Origin: Pseudomonas sp. 10S4
Lineage (GTDB): Bacteria; Pseudomonadota; Gammaproteobacteria; Pseudomonadales; Pseudomonadaceae
NCBI RefSeq assembly: GCF_034344865.1
Contig: NZ_CP133774.1
Span: forward strand, 4,526,001-4,590,000
Direction: 5' to 3'
DNA length: 64,000 nucleotides
Below the pieces are notes generated by a model, which worked only from the letters and a program-made list of their open reading frames with translations, was not told the origin of the DNA and did not search any database. The translations under genes were made by a program, and so were the position numbers. Below are positions 46,052 through 54,583 of this stretch, in pieces; position 1 is the stretch's first letter; each line of letters begins with the position of its first letter.

Positions 46052-46783
46052 GTGTCCAGAGCGGTTTATATCGGCACCGCAGGCTGGAGCGTGCCCCGGG
46101 AACACGGGGCGATGTTTCCTGATACCGGCACCCACTTGCAACGGTATGCCGCGCAACTGTCAGCCGTTGAAATCAACAGCTCTTTCTACCGCCCGCATCA
46201 GCCACAAACCTATCGGCGCTGGGCAGAGTCGGTGCCGTCGACGTTTCGTTTTTCGGTGAAGATCCCCAAGCTCATTACCCATGTTCAGCGCTTGCAGAAC
46301 TGCGAAGCGTTGCTCGACGAGTTCCTTGCTCAATGCACGCAGTTGGGCGACAAGTTGGGTTGTCTACTGATCCAGTTGCCGCCGTCGCTGGCCTATGACG
46401 CTGAAGTAGCCGCAGGGTTTTTCCGGATGCTGCGCCAGCGTTATGAGGGTTCGGTGGTGCTTGAGCCTCGACATGAAACCTGGCGTGCGGCCAATGGGTT
46501 GCTGATCGAACAGAGGATCGCTCGGGTCGCGGCCGATCCATCGCCCATCACCGGTGGCGGGGTCGCGAGCGGGTGGTCGGGCGTACGTTACTGGCGGCTG
46601 CATGGCTCGCCACGGATTTATTACAGCGACTATGAGCTGAGTCGATTGCAGGTATTGGCTGCGCAGATTCAAGCGTCGGTGCGGGCGGGGGCCGAGACGT
46701 GGTGCGTTTTTGATAACACGGCGGGTGGGTTTGCCACTGGTAATGCGTTGAGCTTGCAGGCGCTTCTGAAACCATCCGTTTGA
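46052..46783 (+). CDS. DUF72 family protein (YecE-like)
   Basis: A protein of about 243 residues with the TIM-barrel DUF72 pattern: VYIGTAGWSVPREH at the start, AVEINSSFYRPHQPQTYRRWAESVPSTFRFSVKIPK, LLIQLPPSLAYD, VVLEPRHETW and YWRLHGSPRIYYSDY. GTG 46052 has GGAGGTGG upstream; an in-frame GTG at 46037 is an alternative. Biochemical function is unknown. It follows the 73-residue gene closely. Confidence 0.85.
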   Translation: MSRAVYIGTAGWSVPREHGAMFPDTGTHLQRYAAQLSAVEINSSFYRPHQPQTYRRWAESVPSTFRFSVKIPKLITHVQRLQNCEALLDEFLAQCTQLGDKLGCLLIQLPPSLAYDAEVAAGFFRMLRQRYEGSVVLEPRHETWRAANGLLIEQRIARVAADPSPITGGGVASGWSGVRYWRLHGSPRIYYSDYELSRLQVLAAQIQASVRAGAETWCVFDNTAGGFATGNALSLQALLKPSV

Positions 46784-46802
46784 TGGTCTCTGTGGGGGCC
46801 TC

Positions 46803-46897
46803 TTCGCGAGCAAGCCCGCTCCCACAATTGGGCGGTGTCGTATGTGCAGATGTTGTGTTCACCGAAGATCCCCTGTGGGAGCGGGCTTGCTCGCGAA
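46803..46897. repeat. REP-type repeats in outward orientation
   Basis: TTCGCGAGCAAGCCCGCTCC first, GTGGGAGCGGGCTTGCTCGC second, about 50 bases apart. Flanking CCTC and GAGG extend the dyad. Confidence 0.9.
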
Positions 46898-46901
46898 GAG
46901 G

Positions 46902-47300
46902 CCGGCCCAGACACCTCAAACCCACACCATCCACCACCAGGTTTTGCCAGCCACCGCCGATATATCCAGACACAGATACAGACCACCAAGTCGGGAACAG
47001 ACGCGCGGGTTTGCCGTGTCGTGATATTCTGCCCGCCAACTTGCTTTGACCTATTCAGTTCGTTCGCCCTAGCGGCGTGCAAACAGGATCAATGTCGCTC
47101 AAGTAGCTGAAGCCAATAATGATAAAAAGTCAGTTCAGTAGGGACATATAAACTGAGGTCGATGGAACCGTCGGCCTTGTGTGCCCACCCTCCAATCCTG
47201 ATGTGCGGGAACCCACGACATGCTGCCTGCGTGCCGTGAACCAGGGGCCTTCGCGTGTGAGGATGGAAGGGCGGATGGCGTTTTATCATAGGTGCAACAG
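46902..47300. other. Leader and upstream region of mqo
   Basis: About 400 bases without a convincing gene; short open frames here overlap each other and lack start sites. The region between 47040 and 47300 contains no palindrome I can assign, and AGGTG at 47290 is the ribosome binding site for mqo. Confidence 0.4.
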
Positions 47301-48953
47301 ATGCTTAAAAAACTGAACACGGCCCTATTGGGGCTGGCTTTGTCGATGGGGATCACGTCCGTTCACGCGGAAGAGGCAAAGAAAGTCGATGTGCTGCTTA
47401 TTGGCGGCGGCATCATGAGCGCGACCCTGGGTGTGTGGCTCAATGAGTTGCAACCGGACTGGTCGATGGAAATGGTCGAGCGCCTCGACGGCGTCGCCCT
47501 GGAAAGCTCCAACGGCTGGAACAACGCCGGTACCGGTCACTCCGCCCTGGCAGAGCTGAACTACACCCCGGAAGACGAGAACGGTAAAGTCCAGATCCCG
47601 AAAGCCGTTGAAATCAACGAAGCCTTCCAGATCTCCCGTCAGTTCTGGTCGTGGCAGGTTCAGCAAGGCGTTCTGAAGAACCCGCGTTCGTTCATCAACT
47701 CCACTCCGCACATGAGCTTTGTGTGGGGCGATGACAACATCAAGTTCCTGAAAAAACGCTACGAAGCCCTGCAAGCGAGCCCGCTGTTCGCCGGCATGCA
47801 GTACTCCGAAGACCCGGCTGTGATCAAGAAGTGGGTTCCGCTGATGATGGAAGGGCGTGACCCGAACCAGAAAATCGCGGCTACCTGGACTCCGATCGGC
47901 ACCGACGTCAACTTCGGCGAAATCACCCGCCAGTTCGTTGCGCACCTGCAAACCACGCCTAAGTTCGACTTGAAACTGTCCAGCGAAGTACAGGACATCA
48001 CCAAGAACGCCGACGGCACCTGGCGCGTAAGCTACAAAAACCTGAAAGACGGCACCACCACCGAAACCGACGCCAAGTTCCTGTTCATCGGCGCGGGCGG
48101 CGGTGCACTGCACCTGCTGCAGAAGTCCGGCATTCCTGAAGCCAAGGAATACGCAGGCTTCCCGGTTGGCGGCTCGTTCCTCGTGACCGACAACCCAACC
48201 ATCGCCGAACAACACCTGGCCAAGGCCTACGGCAAAGCCTCCGTTGGCGCACCGCCTATGTCCGTTCCGCACCTGGACACCCGTGTCCTGGACGGCAAGC
48301 GCGTCATCCTGTTTGGCCCATTCGCGACCTTCAGCACCAAGTTCCTCAAAGAAGGCTCGTACCTGGACCTGCTGACCAGCACCACCACCCACAACATCTG
48401 GCCGATGACCAAAGTCGGCATCAAGGAATACCCACTGGTTGAGTACCTTGCTGGCCAACTCATGCTGTCCGACGAAGACCGCATGAACGCCCTGAAAGAA
48501 TACTTCCCGAACGCCAAAGCCGAAGACTGGCGCCTGTGGCAAGCCGGCCAACGCGTGCAAATCATCAAGCGTGATGAAGCTGCGGGTGGCGTGCTGAAAC
48601 TGGGTACTGAAATTGTTACCTCCGCTGACGGCACCATCGCCGGTCTGCTGGGCGCTTCCCCAGGCGCATCGACCGCTGCACCGATCATGCTGACCGTGCT
48701 GCAAAAGGTCTTCAAGGATCAGGTTGCAACGCCGGCGTGGCAGGAAAAGCTGCACCAGATCGTGCCGAGCTATGGCACTCAGTTGAATGGCAACCCAGCC
48801 AAAGTGGCTGAAGAGTGGGCTTATACCGCCAAGGTATTGCAGCTGACTCCGCCGCCGGCGATTCCGCAGTTGGCGGCTCCGGCTGCTGCTCCGGCTCCGG
48901 CTGACGCTGCGAAGGCTGTTAAGCCTAACGCTGCAAGTGATATGGCTCTGTAA
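47301..48953 (+). CDS. mqo: Malate:quinone oxidoreductase
   Basis: Oxidises malate to oxaloacetate and passes electrons to ubiquinone. The 550-residue protein shows the FAD motif [17 protein letters not shown] (about 31-47), then [22 protein letters not shown] and [13 protein letters not shown], characteristic Mqo blocks. It differs from the cytosolic-facing form in having a signal-like N-terminus ([21 protein letters not shown]) and a C-terminal Pro/Ala-rich tail ([14 protein letters not shown]). ATG 47301 has AGGTG upstream. Confidence 0.92.
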   Translation: MLKKLNTALLGLALSMGITSVHAEEAKKVDVLLIGGGIMSATLGVWLNELQPDWSMEMVERLDGVALESSNGWNNAGTGHSALAELNYTPEDENGKVQIPKAVEINEAFQISRQFWSWQVQQGVLKNPRSFINSTPHMSFVWGDDNIKFLKKRYEALQASPLFAGMQYSEDPAVIKKWVPLMMEGRDPNQKIAATWTPIGTDVNFGEITRQFVAHLQTTPKFDLKLSSEVQDITKNADGTWRVSYKNLKDGTTTETDAKFLFIGAGGGALHLLQKSGIPEAKEYAGFPVGGSFLVTDNPTIAEQHLAKAYGKASVGAPPMSVPHLDTRVLDGKRVILFGPFATFSTKFLKEGSYLDLLTSTTTHNIWPMTKVGIKEYPLVEYLAGQLMLSDEDRMNALKEYFPNAKAEDWRLWQAGQRVQIIKRDEAAGGVLKLGTEIVTSADGTIAGLLGASPGASTAAPIMLTVLQKVFKDQVATPAWQEKLHQIVPSYGTQLNGNPAKVAEEWAYTAKVLQLTPPPAIPQLAAPAAAPAPADAAKAVKPNAASDMAL

Positions 48954-48970
48954 CTAGAAGCCTTATTTGA

Positions 48971-49009
48971 AAAAGCCCACTGAACCGGTGACGGTCAGTG
49001 GGCTTTTTT
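48971..49009 (+). terminator. Intrinsic terminator after mqo
   Basis: AAAAGCCCACTGA and TCAGTGGGCTTTTTT form a perfect hairpin with a T-run, 18 bases after the mqo stop. The flanking A- and T-runs make it usable in both directions. Confidence 0.9.
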
Positions 49010-49063
49010 GTGGGCGGGGTTCAGCTCTGGCAGGCAACGCAAAATCCGATGTTGGCAAATACC

Positions 49064-49105
49064 TGTGGTGAGGGGGCTTGCCCCGTTGGGCTGCGCAGCA
49101 GCCCC
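49064..49105. repeat. Single arm of the TGTGGCGAGGGGGCTTG repeat family
   Basis: TGTGGTGAGGGGGCTTGCCCCGTT followed by the inner element GGGCTGCGCAGCAGCCCC; no second outer arm is present before the next gene ends, so this copy is truncated. Confidence 0.75.
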
Positions 49106-49114
49106 AAAGCAACC

Positions 49115-49738
49115 TCACTCATTGCCACACATCAACTCCAAACTCTCAATCCACTCACTGCTAGCCTCGAACCGCACGTAATACGCCTGCTTCTCCAAAC
49201 CACTTAACCGAGTGAAAAATGGAAGGAAGTAGTTATCGTTGTAATACCCCTGAGCCCCCTGCATATCGCCTCCCCACCAAGAAGCCTTGTAACCCTCAAA
49301 CGCAATCCACGGCGGCGGAACAGCCCATCCCGACCCCTGAACAACACCCAGAAAATCGACGCTATTCGTCACCATACGAACCGTTGTGGCGTTGAACTCA
49401 GAATCGGAGTTGAAGTAGATCAAGTGCTCGTCTTTACGGCCGTTGGAATAGCGCTTTACGGGATGGTTATTGAATGGTTTTTCAACCACGAAACTGAAAT
49501 TCGATTCGACCAGTGCTGCGAATTCATCAGCGTCTTCCGGTGTGGTTAGAAAAGTAGAGTAATAGGCGAGAACACCGACATCCTCCAACGGCACCACTGG
49601 CGGATAGTCGGCAAAGGGACGAGCGGGGCCTAATAACGGCGGAGTAAAAACCGACTTCAAATCTGGAAGGGAGTAACCGACGACTTGCTCTTGAGGGCCG
49701 CGTCTAACGAGGCTTTTCAGTCCACTGAGAATGCTCAT
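49115..49738 (-). CDS. Hypothetical protein, possibly accessory
   Basis: A 207-residue protein that I do not recognise. It has no signal peptide or membrane segment; the body is rich in aromatic residues (WAVPPPWIAFEGYKASWWGGDMQG) and it ends IESLELMCGNE. The opening MSILSGLKSLVRR is amphipathic. Soluble, stand-alone and near the edge of an accessory stretch. A toxin-immunity role would be speculation. Confidence 0.6.
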   Translation of the reverse strand: MSILSGLKSLVRRGPQEQVVGYSLPDLKSVFTPPLLGPARPFADYPPVVPLEDVGVLAYYSTFLTTPEDADEFAALVESNFSFVVEKPFNNHPVKRYSNGRKDEHLIYFNSDSEFNATTVRMVTNSVDFLGVVQGSGWAVPPPWIAFEGYKASWWGGDMQGAQGYYNDNYFLPFFTRLSGLEKQAYYVRFEASSEWIESLELMCGNE

Positions 49739-49923
49739 TTCCTATCCTCGATCCTTGAGATTTCCAATCAGTTTCGTAAGCGGGCAGGCATCACACCTTG
49801 GCTTGCGAAATACGCACAGACGATCACGACTCGGGCAGTCCCTGTACAACCAGTTCGATTAGCCGCATCAGCCCTTTGGCCAACGGGATAACCAAACCGC
49901 TGACGTTAGTCGTCTTCGTATCA

Positions 49924-50823
49924 TCACATGCACAGACGACGGGTCAGATCATTCAGAAGCCATCGGCCTGCTTTCCCTAAAGAGCGATTTTGCATGTGCG
50001 CTGCGTAGATCGTAAGTGTGTCTGGTGTGCGCTGAAGTTCGGCGGTTAACTCAAGCGGCAGGAGGCGTCCTGAAGCCAGATGATCCGTAATCAGATGCTC
50101 TGGCATTCGGCACCAACCGAACCCGGCGAGCAAAAAATCCAGCCGCCGTGCCAAATCTACAAACCGCCACTGGTGACTGCCCGTCACTCCATCGCTAGGG
50201 CCGTCGGGAGAAACCGGATCGGAAAGTACCAGTTGCACATAAGGCTTGAGGTCTGCACTTGTTGCCCGATGGCCTAACATCGCCAGGGGATGCCCGCTGG
50301 CGACTACTGGCCTCAAGTCGACGCTGAGCAGCGGCAGTGCGACGACATCGTCGGGCACTGTCGGAATCAATGTGCAAAGCGCCAGTGCCGCATCGCCGTT
50401 GCGCAATCGGCGCTCTGCGCCGCCCAAGCCTTCTGTAGAAAAACTCACTGCCAGATGCGGAAAAGCCTCGCGGAGAGCGCGCAGGCTTTCGATGAGCGGT
50501 GCGCTAGGGACCAAAGGGTCTATGGCGAGCGTCAACTCCGGCTCAACCCCTGCTGCCGTACTTGCTGCCATTGCTTCAAACTGGGCAGCGCTTGCCAGCA
50601 CTGCGCGCGCTTGAACCACTAGCACTCTACCGACCTCAGTGAGCGTTGGGCGATGGCCGCTGCGATCAAACAGCCTCACACCTTGAACTGACTCAAGTGT
50701 GGCAATCGACTGGCTAATGGCAGATTGAGCACGCCGCAGGTGACGTCCCGTTGCCGAAAAACTGCCTGTATCAGCAATGGTTACAAGGATCCGCAACTGA
50801 TCCAGGCTGAGATTTCCGATCAT
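49924..50823 (-). CDS. LysR-family transcriptional regulator
   Basis: A 299-residue LTTR with N-terminal winged helix-turn-helix (LDQLRILVTIADTGSFSATGRHLRRAQSAISQSIATLE, about 6-43) and a substrate-binding domain. It is divergent from an NADH-azoreductase gene across a 139-base gap (50824-50962), the usual arrangement for a LysR regulator controlling its neighbour, probably in response to quinone or electrophile stress. Confidence 0.88.
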   Translation of the reverse strand: MIGNLSLDQLRILVTIADTGSFSATGRHLRRAQSAISQSIATLESVQGVRLFDRSGHRPTLTEVGRVLVVQARAVLASAAQFEAMAASTAAGVEPELTLAIDPLVPSAPLIESLRALREAFPHLAVSFSTEGLGGAERRLRNGDAALALCTLIPTVPDDVVALPLLSVDLRPVVASGHPLAMLGHRATSADLKPYVQLVLSDPVSPDGPSDGVTGSHQWRFVDLARRLDFLLAGFGWCRMPEHLITDHLASGRLLPLELTAELQRTPDTLTIYAAHMQNRSLGKAGRWLLNDLTRRLCM

Positions 50824-50962
50824 GAACCATCACTTAAACAGATGGACTTAATCATATTTACATCACTCCTGCTTAGAGATCGCATTGGGTAGAGTGTGTC
50901 GCACATCGCCTAAAGCGACAACGCAAAACCTACCGCCGCGTCACCGCGCAGGAGTTACTTCC

Positions 50963-51577
50963 ATGTCCAGGCTTCTCTCCATTGAAACCAGCTCACGTGG
51001 GGATGCTTCAATCTCCCGGCAGCTCACTCGCCGATTTGTCGCCGCGTGGGAAGCTGCACACCCTAGGGGCGCTATAAAAATACGGGATCTAACGGACACT
51101 CCGCTTACGTTCGTGACGGCCCCCTGGTTACAGGCTTACTTCACCCCGCAAACCCAACATTCGCCTGAAATGAAAGCCGTGTTGCAGCTATCCGATGAGC
51201 TTACGGCCGAGTTGCTGGAAACCGATCACGTGGTTATTTCAACGCCGGTCTACAACTATAACGTCCCTGCGGCGCTCAAGGCGTGGGTGGATCACGTGGT
51301 ACGTAAAGGCCTGACCTTGGGCTTTGATGGTAAAGGGCTGGTGACCGGTAAAAAGGCAACGGTGCTGCTCGCCTCGGGAGGTGTTTACACCAACGACTCC
51401 CCGATTAGAGACCGTGACATTGCGACCCACTATTTGAAACTGATCCTCAACGTCCTGGGTATCACTGATGTCACCTTTATTGCGGCCGGCGGCGCTAAAG
51501 CGGTAGATCTCGGAGAAATCGGTATGCACGATTTTCTAGATGCATTTGATCATCAAATTCAAAAGTCGCTGGTTTAG
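50963..51577 (+). CDS. FMN-dependent NADH:quinone/azo reductase (AzoR-like)
   Basis: A 204-residue flavodoxin-fold reductase. [25 protein letters not shown] is the FMN phosphate-binding start, [31 protein letters not shown] is the signature of the AzoR family, and ASGGVYTN follows. AzoR-type enzymes reduce quinones and azo bonds with NADH. ATG 50963 has AGGAG upstream. Likely controlled by the divergent LysR gene. Confidence 0.85.
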   Translation: MSRLLSIETSSRGDASISRQLTRRFVAAWEAAHPRGAIKIRDLTDTPLTFVTAPWLQAYFTPQTQHSPEMKAVLQLSDELTAELLETDHVVISTPVYNYNVPAALKAWVDHVVRKGLTLGFDGKGLVTGKKATVLLASGGVYTNDSPIRDRDIATHYLKLILNVLGITDVTFIAAGGAKAVDLGEIGMHDFLDAFDHQIQKSLV

Positions 51578-51626
51578 ACAGCATTTCTCCTGACCCATAT
51601 GATTCTGCTCTATCGACTTCGCGTGG

Positions 51627-51702
51627 TTAAACGGGCATCCACTTATGCGGCAGTAACTGATCGATTTCACTTGCTCGTTGTGTCGGTAGACTCGTGAGAA
51701 CA
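51627..51702 (-). pseudogene. IS66-type transposase C-terminal remnant
   Basis: The minus strand reads DKDVLTSLPTQRASEIDQLL followed by PHKWMPV and a stop, matching the C-terminal end of IS66 TnpC transposases (VLTRLPT...I..LLPH.W) as I know them. Nothing more of the transposase is readable upstream, so it is a short relic. Confidence 0.55.
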
Positions 51703-52187
51703 TCTTTATCCGCGATGGACTAAGTTCTCTGAGGCTGACTACGTGGCGCACATAGATGCCATCAAGTTGCTGATGGCCGGAAATCCGCACCACCAGGTCG
51801 AGGAATACTGGGAGCTCTGAGCAGATCAGAGGCTGGGGCGAGTTTTAGCCAACTTGGAGCACTCCCGAGAGGTAGCTATGGGGCGATTGCAGCCGGCTTG
51901 TATCGGCCAGAAGCGGTCGTTCAATCTCGGTTTGCTAGCGATTCGGCAGCGAACTTCCGCAGTTGACGACTACATAGCTGAACCCAATTCCTCTTACACC
52001 ACCTCTGGTTAAAAATTGGTCATGACGCACTAGGGGCAAGCCTTTGAACAGGCATTTAATAACCGTCAATTGGACAGTGGGCAGGTGGTCTATCGGGCCT
52101 GCGATGCTATGCAGCAGACGATTTTAGGCCATGTGAGTCATGACCACAGTAAGCCTTATCTAACAGTGGATATGGCGGTGATCCGGC
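51703..52187. other. Decayed accessory stretch without an intact gene
   Basis: Short open fragments only. On the plus strand 51717-51822 reads TKFSEADYVAHIDAIKLLMA and ends in a stop; 52037-52213 reads AFEQAFNNRQLDSGQVVYRA and on to RRAFELALA and a stop, without a start codon. Neither matches a family I know. They look like gene remnants. Confidence 0.4.
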
Positions 52188-52492
52188 GTGCTTTTGAGCT
52201 TGCGCTGGCATAGTGATATCGACGATTCTTCGCTGGACATGCATGACGCCACGCTGGAACAGCTTCACGAAATCGTGGCCTTCGCCGAGCGGTTGAAAGA
52301 GGGGGCGTTGGTCGAAATGTATCAGTGGGAGCGAAAGGCTAATGGCGTCGATGCTCGGCATCTGATTTTGCCCCTAAAGGGCTATGCCGGATACAACACG
52401 AAAAGTTGTGGGAAAAGTTCGCTGCGTACCACTGGCCTGTGATTGGGCCTTTGGCAGCAACTCATGTAATGGATAACAACCTCATATACTAA
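52188..52492 (+). pseudogene. Frameshifted hypothetical gene
   Basis: From GTG 52188 the frame reads ATLEQLHEIVAFAERLKEG and LVEMYQWERKANGVDARHLI and then degrades after about 52385. A second frame resumes as HEKLWEKFAAYHWPVIGPLA and ends NNLIY at 52492. A one-base change near 52380-52395 would join them into a helical protein of about 100 residues. No family recognised; the true start may differ. Confidence 0.4.
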
Positions 52493-52509
52493 TAGACAAG
52501 GAGACAAGC

Positions 52510-52947
52510 ATGGCTGGCGAACTTTATGTAGAGTCCCTCAGTAGCAGTGACGTGGATAACCTTGTCCGGTGTGGCGGCGAGTTAATAGAATCCGTATTCC
52601 ACTCGGACAAAAGTGACTTGGCTGTTCTGTATACTCGGGCAGCCCTTGCTGCCGGAGCGCAAAATAGAACAAACCTGCCAGCACACTGCTACATCCGCTT
52701 TACGCAAAACAAAACCACGCAAATGGATGTCCTTCGGATGGGCAGGATACTGAATCAGACCTCTCGTCCTCCGGTCATCGTTTCAACAAGGCAGACCCTT
52801 GCTGGCTGGGCTCTGCTCAATGATATCCAAAAGGCACAACTACTCTGGGTAGAGCTTGGCAGAGCAGCCGTAACGCTCGAGTTCTACAAGGTCGGACTTT
52901 CAACCGTGAATTCCTACTACAAGGATTTCACCATGGTTCCAGAGTGA
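52510..52947 (+). CDS. Hypothetical protein
   Basis: A 145-residue soluble protein with a strong ribosome binding site (AAGGAG, 6 bases before ATG 52510). It reads SSSDVDNLVRCGGELIESVF, LYTRAALAAGAQNRTNLPAHCYIRF and QTLAGWALLNDIQKAQLLWVEL. Family unknown to me. It is the first intact gene of the island upstream of the Hxs locus; no link to that system is shown. Confidence 0.6.
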   Translation: MAGELYVESLSSSDVDNLVRCGGELIESVFHSDKSDLAVLYTRAALAAGAQNRTNLPAHCYIRFTQNKTTQMDVLRMGRILNQTSRPPVIVSTRQTLAGWALLNDIQKAQLLWVELGRAAVTLEFYKVGLSTVNSYYKDFTMVPE

Positions 52948-53114
52948 ATTCGACAGACAAAGCAAACAAGCCGAGTTGTTCAGGGGTGCCTGCAAGCCAC
53001 TGGTGTCCAGCACGGCACGCTGGAGCAGGCAGTACACGACTGCACCGGCCAAAATGCCGATGAAATGAACATGAATAACCCAAGATTGGAATTGTTCGGC
53101 ATGTCACCCAAAGC

Positions 53115-53387
53115 ATGGTTATTACCTTTGCTTTAGGCATTGCACTGATTCTCCTGTTTAGCATCTGGATCGGCCTGCTTGCCGTCGTGATCATATCTGG
53201 CGTAATCCAATATCGAAATATCGAGCAGGTCGACCAGAGGCAGCGTATGAGGTCACTGAAAACAGCACTCGGCAACTGTGGAATGACGGTCCAAAAATGT
53301 TCGCTTCCCACAAGCGGTCTGCGGCTCAGCCCAACAAGCCCGAATAGCACGGAAAAGAAATGGCAACATACATTATCCAGGCAGTGA
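53115..53387 (+). CDS. Possible small membrane protein
   Basis: A 90-residue frame whose first 35 residues are strongly hydrophobic (VITFALGIALILLFSIWIGLLA) and whose remainder is polar. No clear ribosome binding site, and it overlaps the next frame by 28 bases; possibly spurious. Confidence 0.35.
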   Translation: MVITFALGIALILLFSIWIGLLAVVIISGVIQYRNIEQVDQRQRMRSLKTALGNCGMTVQKCSLPTSGLRLSPTSPNSTEKKWQHTLSRQ

Positions 53388-53644
53388 TATGGACCCTGTG
53401 CGTAGGAGCGCTTTGGATTTCGTACTGTAACTATTCACGCTACATCGACGCGAGGCGGGACCCTGAAAAATCTAGGCGCAGTCTGCAAGCCGCCCTGTAC
53501 GCGCGTAACGATGCTGCTATCGGACAGGCGGAATTCGAGGAGATTGAAAGCTCGCATTACCGTCCTTACCTGAAGCGTTTCAGAGTTGCGATTTTCTTAA
53601 GTTTAAGTTTTGGGGTTGTGGGTTTGACTCTCCTAATCGCTTAG
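53360..53644 (+). CDS. Small hypothetical membrane protein
   Basis: A 94-residue protein with a membrane segment at each end (about 3-22, ATYIIQAVIWTLCVGALW; about 76-94, VAIFLSLSFGVVGLTLLIA) and a charged middle (RRDPEKSRRSLQAALYARND). ACGGAAAAG precedes ATG 53360. No family recognised. Confidence 0.5.
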   Translation: MATYIIQAVIWTLCVGALWISYCNYSRYIDARRDPEKSRRSLQAALYARNDAAIGQAEFEEIESSHYRPYLKRFRVAIFLSLSFGVVGLTLLIA

Positions 53645-53997
53645 TCGCGAATAACATTTCGAGCCATGGAAATGAACGCTGCACACCACAGGCTCTTGAT
53701 TGGGCCTTTTGCATTACCAGGATGCGGGTTTCGCACTCGTGAAAACTGAATTGCCTTGGGTTTTATAGATACCTTCCAAGCTCGCTGCGTACAGTTTTCA
53801 AACTCTACCGGCGACTGTTTCGCAGAGAAACGGGGTGACCGCTTTTGGCCGATTTCTGCCGTAGCGGACGTTCAGATGAAGATAAGGGGGATGCCAGATA
53901 TCGGAAAAGGGCCGCAATGACCGATTGCACATTGACATCACGGGAGGGCGCGCCGAAACTCAAAAAATAACCCCCGCAATGATAAGGATATCCTGTA
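53645..53997. other. Upstream region of the Hxs locus
   Basis: A 353-base gap with no convincing gene. A short frame at 53917-53970 (MTDCTLTSREGAPKLKK) could be a leader peptide but has no other support. The promoter of the hxs genes is expected here; I could not identify -35/-10 boxes with confidence. Confidence 0.4.
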
Positions 53998-54282
53998 ATG
54001 AAAAAGCGTTCTTTTCTGGTTCCTCTGGCTACCCTGGCCGCAGCAATAGCCACAGAACAAGCTTCAGCGATAGCTACCCATGAGGTTGTCGAGCCCGGTA
54101 CCGACGTCACGAACACGTTCCAGGCCGATGCCCAAGGCGAAAACCTTTTGGTACGCAGTGGCAATGATCAATTCGCCTTTGTTCTCAAACGTGGGGACCA
54201 AGGTCAGATGATGGCTTACCACAGTTCTCACAGTTCTCATGCCTCTCACGTTTCTCATGCCTCCCATACCTCGGGCTCCTAA
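53998..54282 (+). CDS. hxsA: His-Xaa-Ser repeat precursor-like protein HxsA
   Basis: A 94-residue protein with an N-terminal hydrophobic leader resembling a signal peptide (SFLVPLATLAAAIATEQASA), a middle segment NTFQADAQGENLLVRSGNDQFAFVLKRG, and a C-terminus of six consecutive HxS triplets (HSS HSS HAS HVS HAS HTS) before GS. The tail is the hallmark of HxsA, the suspected substrate of the paired radical SAM enzymes HxsB and HxsC. ATAAGGAT precedes ATG 53998. Its stop overlaps the hxsD start by one base (TAATG). The chemical modification is unknown. Confidence 0.85.
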   Translation: MKKRSFLVPLATLAAAIATEQASAIATHEVVEPGTDVTNTFQADAQGENLLVRSGNDQFAFVLKRGDQGQMMAYHSSHSSHASHVSHASHTSGS

Positions 54283-54583
54283 TGGCGCTCTCAGATACGC
54301 TCGTCTTTGACGAGCGGCTTTATGACGTGCAGGTTCTGCAAAAAGCCGCTTATCGCTCAATCAATTCACTGACGGTTGATATCACATCAACGGGGGGCAA
54401 TTTATCTGCGCCTTATCCTCGAATATTGGTGTTGACGAGCCTTCCTTTCTGTTTGCTATCCAAGAGTTCAAGAAGGACGTACTTGACTACCAGCTACGCC
54501 ACCGGCTGAACGCAGAGACGCAGCCGATCAAGAACCTGATCCTTGGGCTGGCTTTTTCAAAAACCGGGCTGACTAGTGAGTAA
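54282..54583 (+). pseudogene. hxsD: His-Xaa-Ser system protein HxsD, frameshifted
   Basis: From ATG 54282 the frame reads DTLVFDERLYDVQVLQKAAY, NSLTVDITSTGG and then leaves the family pattern. The second frame continues QFICALSSNIGVDEPSFLFA and then KKDVLDYQLRHRLNAETQPI, with FSKTGLTSE and a stop at 54583. The VLDYQLR part corresponds to the LLNDYxLRE-type motif of HxsD proteins. One missing G in the six-G run at 54392-54397 joins the two into about 100 residues. The stop overlaps the hxsB start. Role unknown. Confidence 0.75.

Noticed and set aside
54220..54279. HxS region as a simple repeat artefact
   Set aside because: Codons vary (CAC/CAT, TCT/TCC/TCG), so it is not a simple DNA repeat, and paired radical SAM genes follow.
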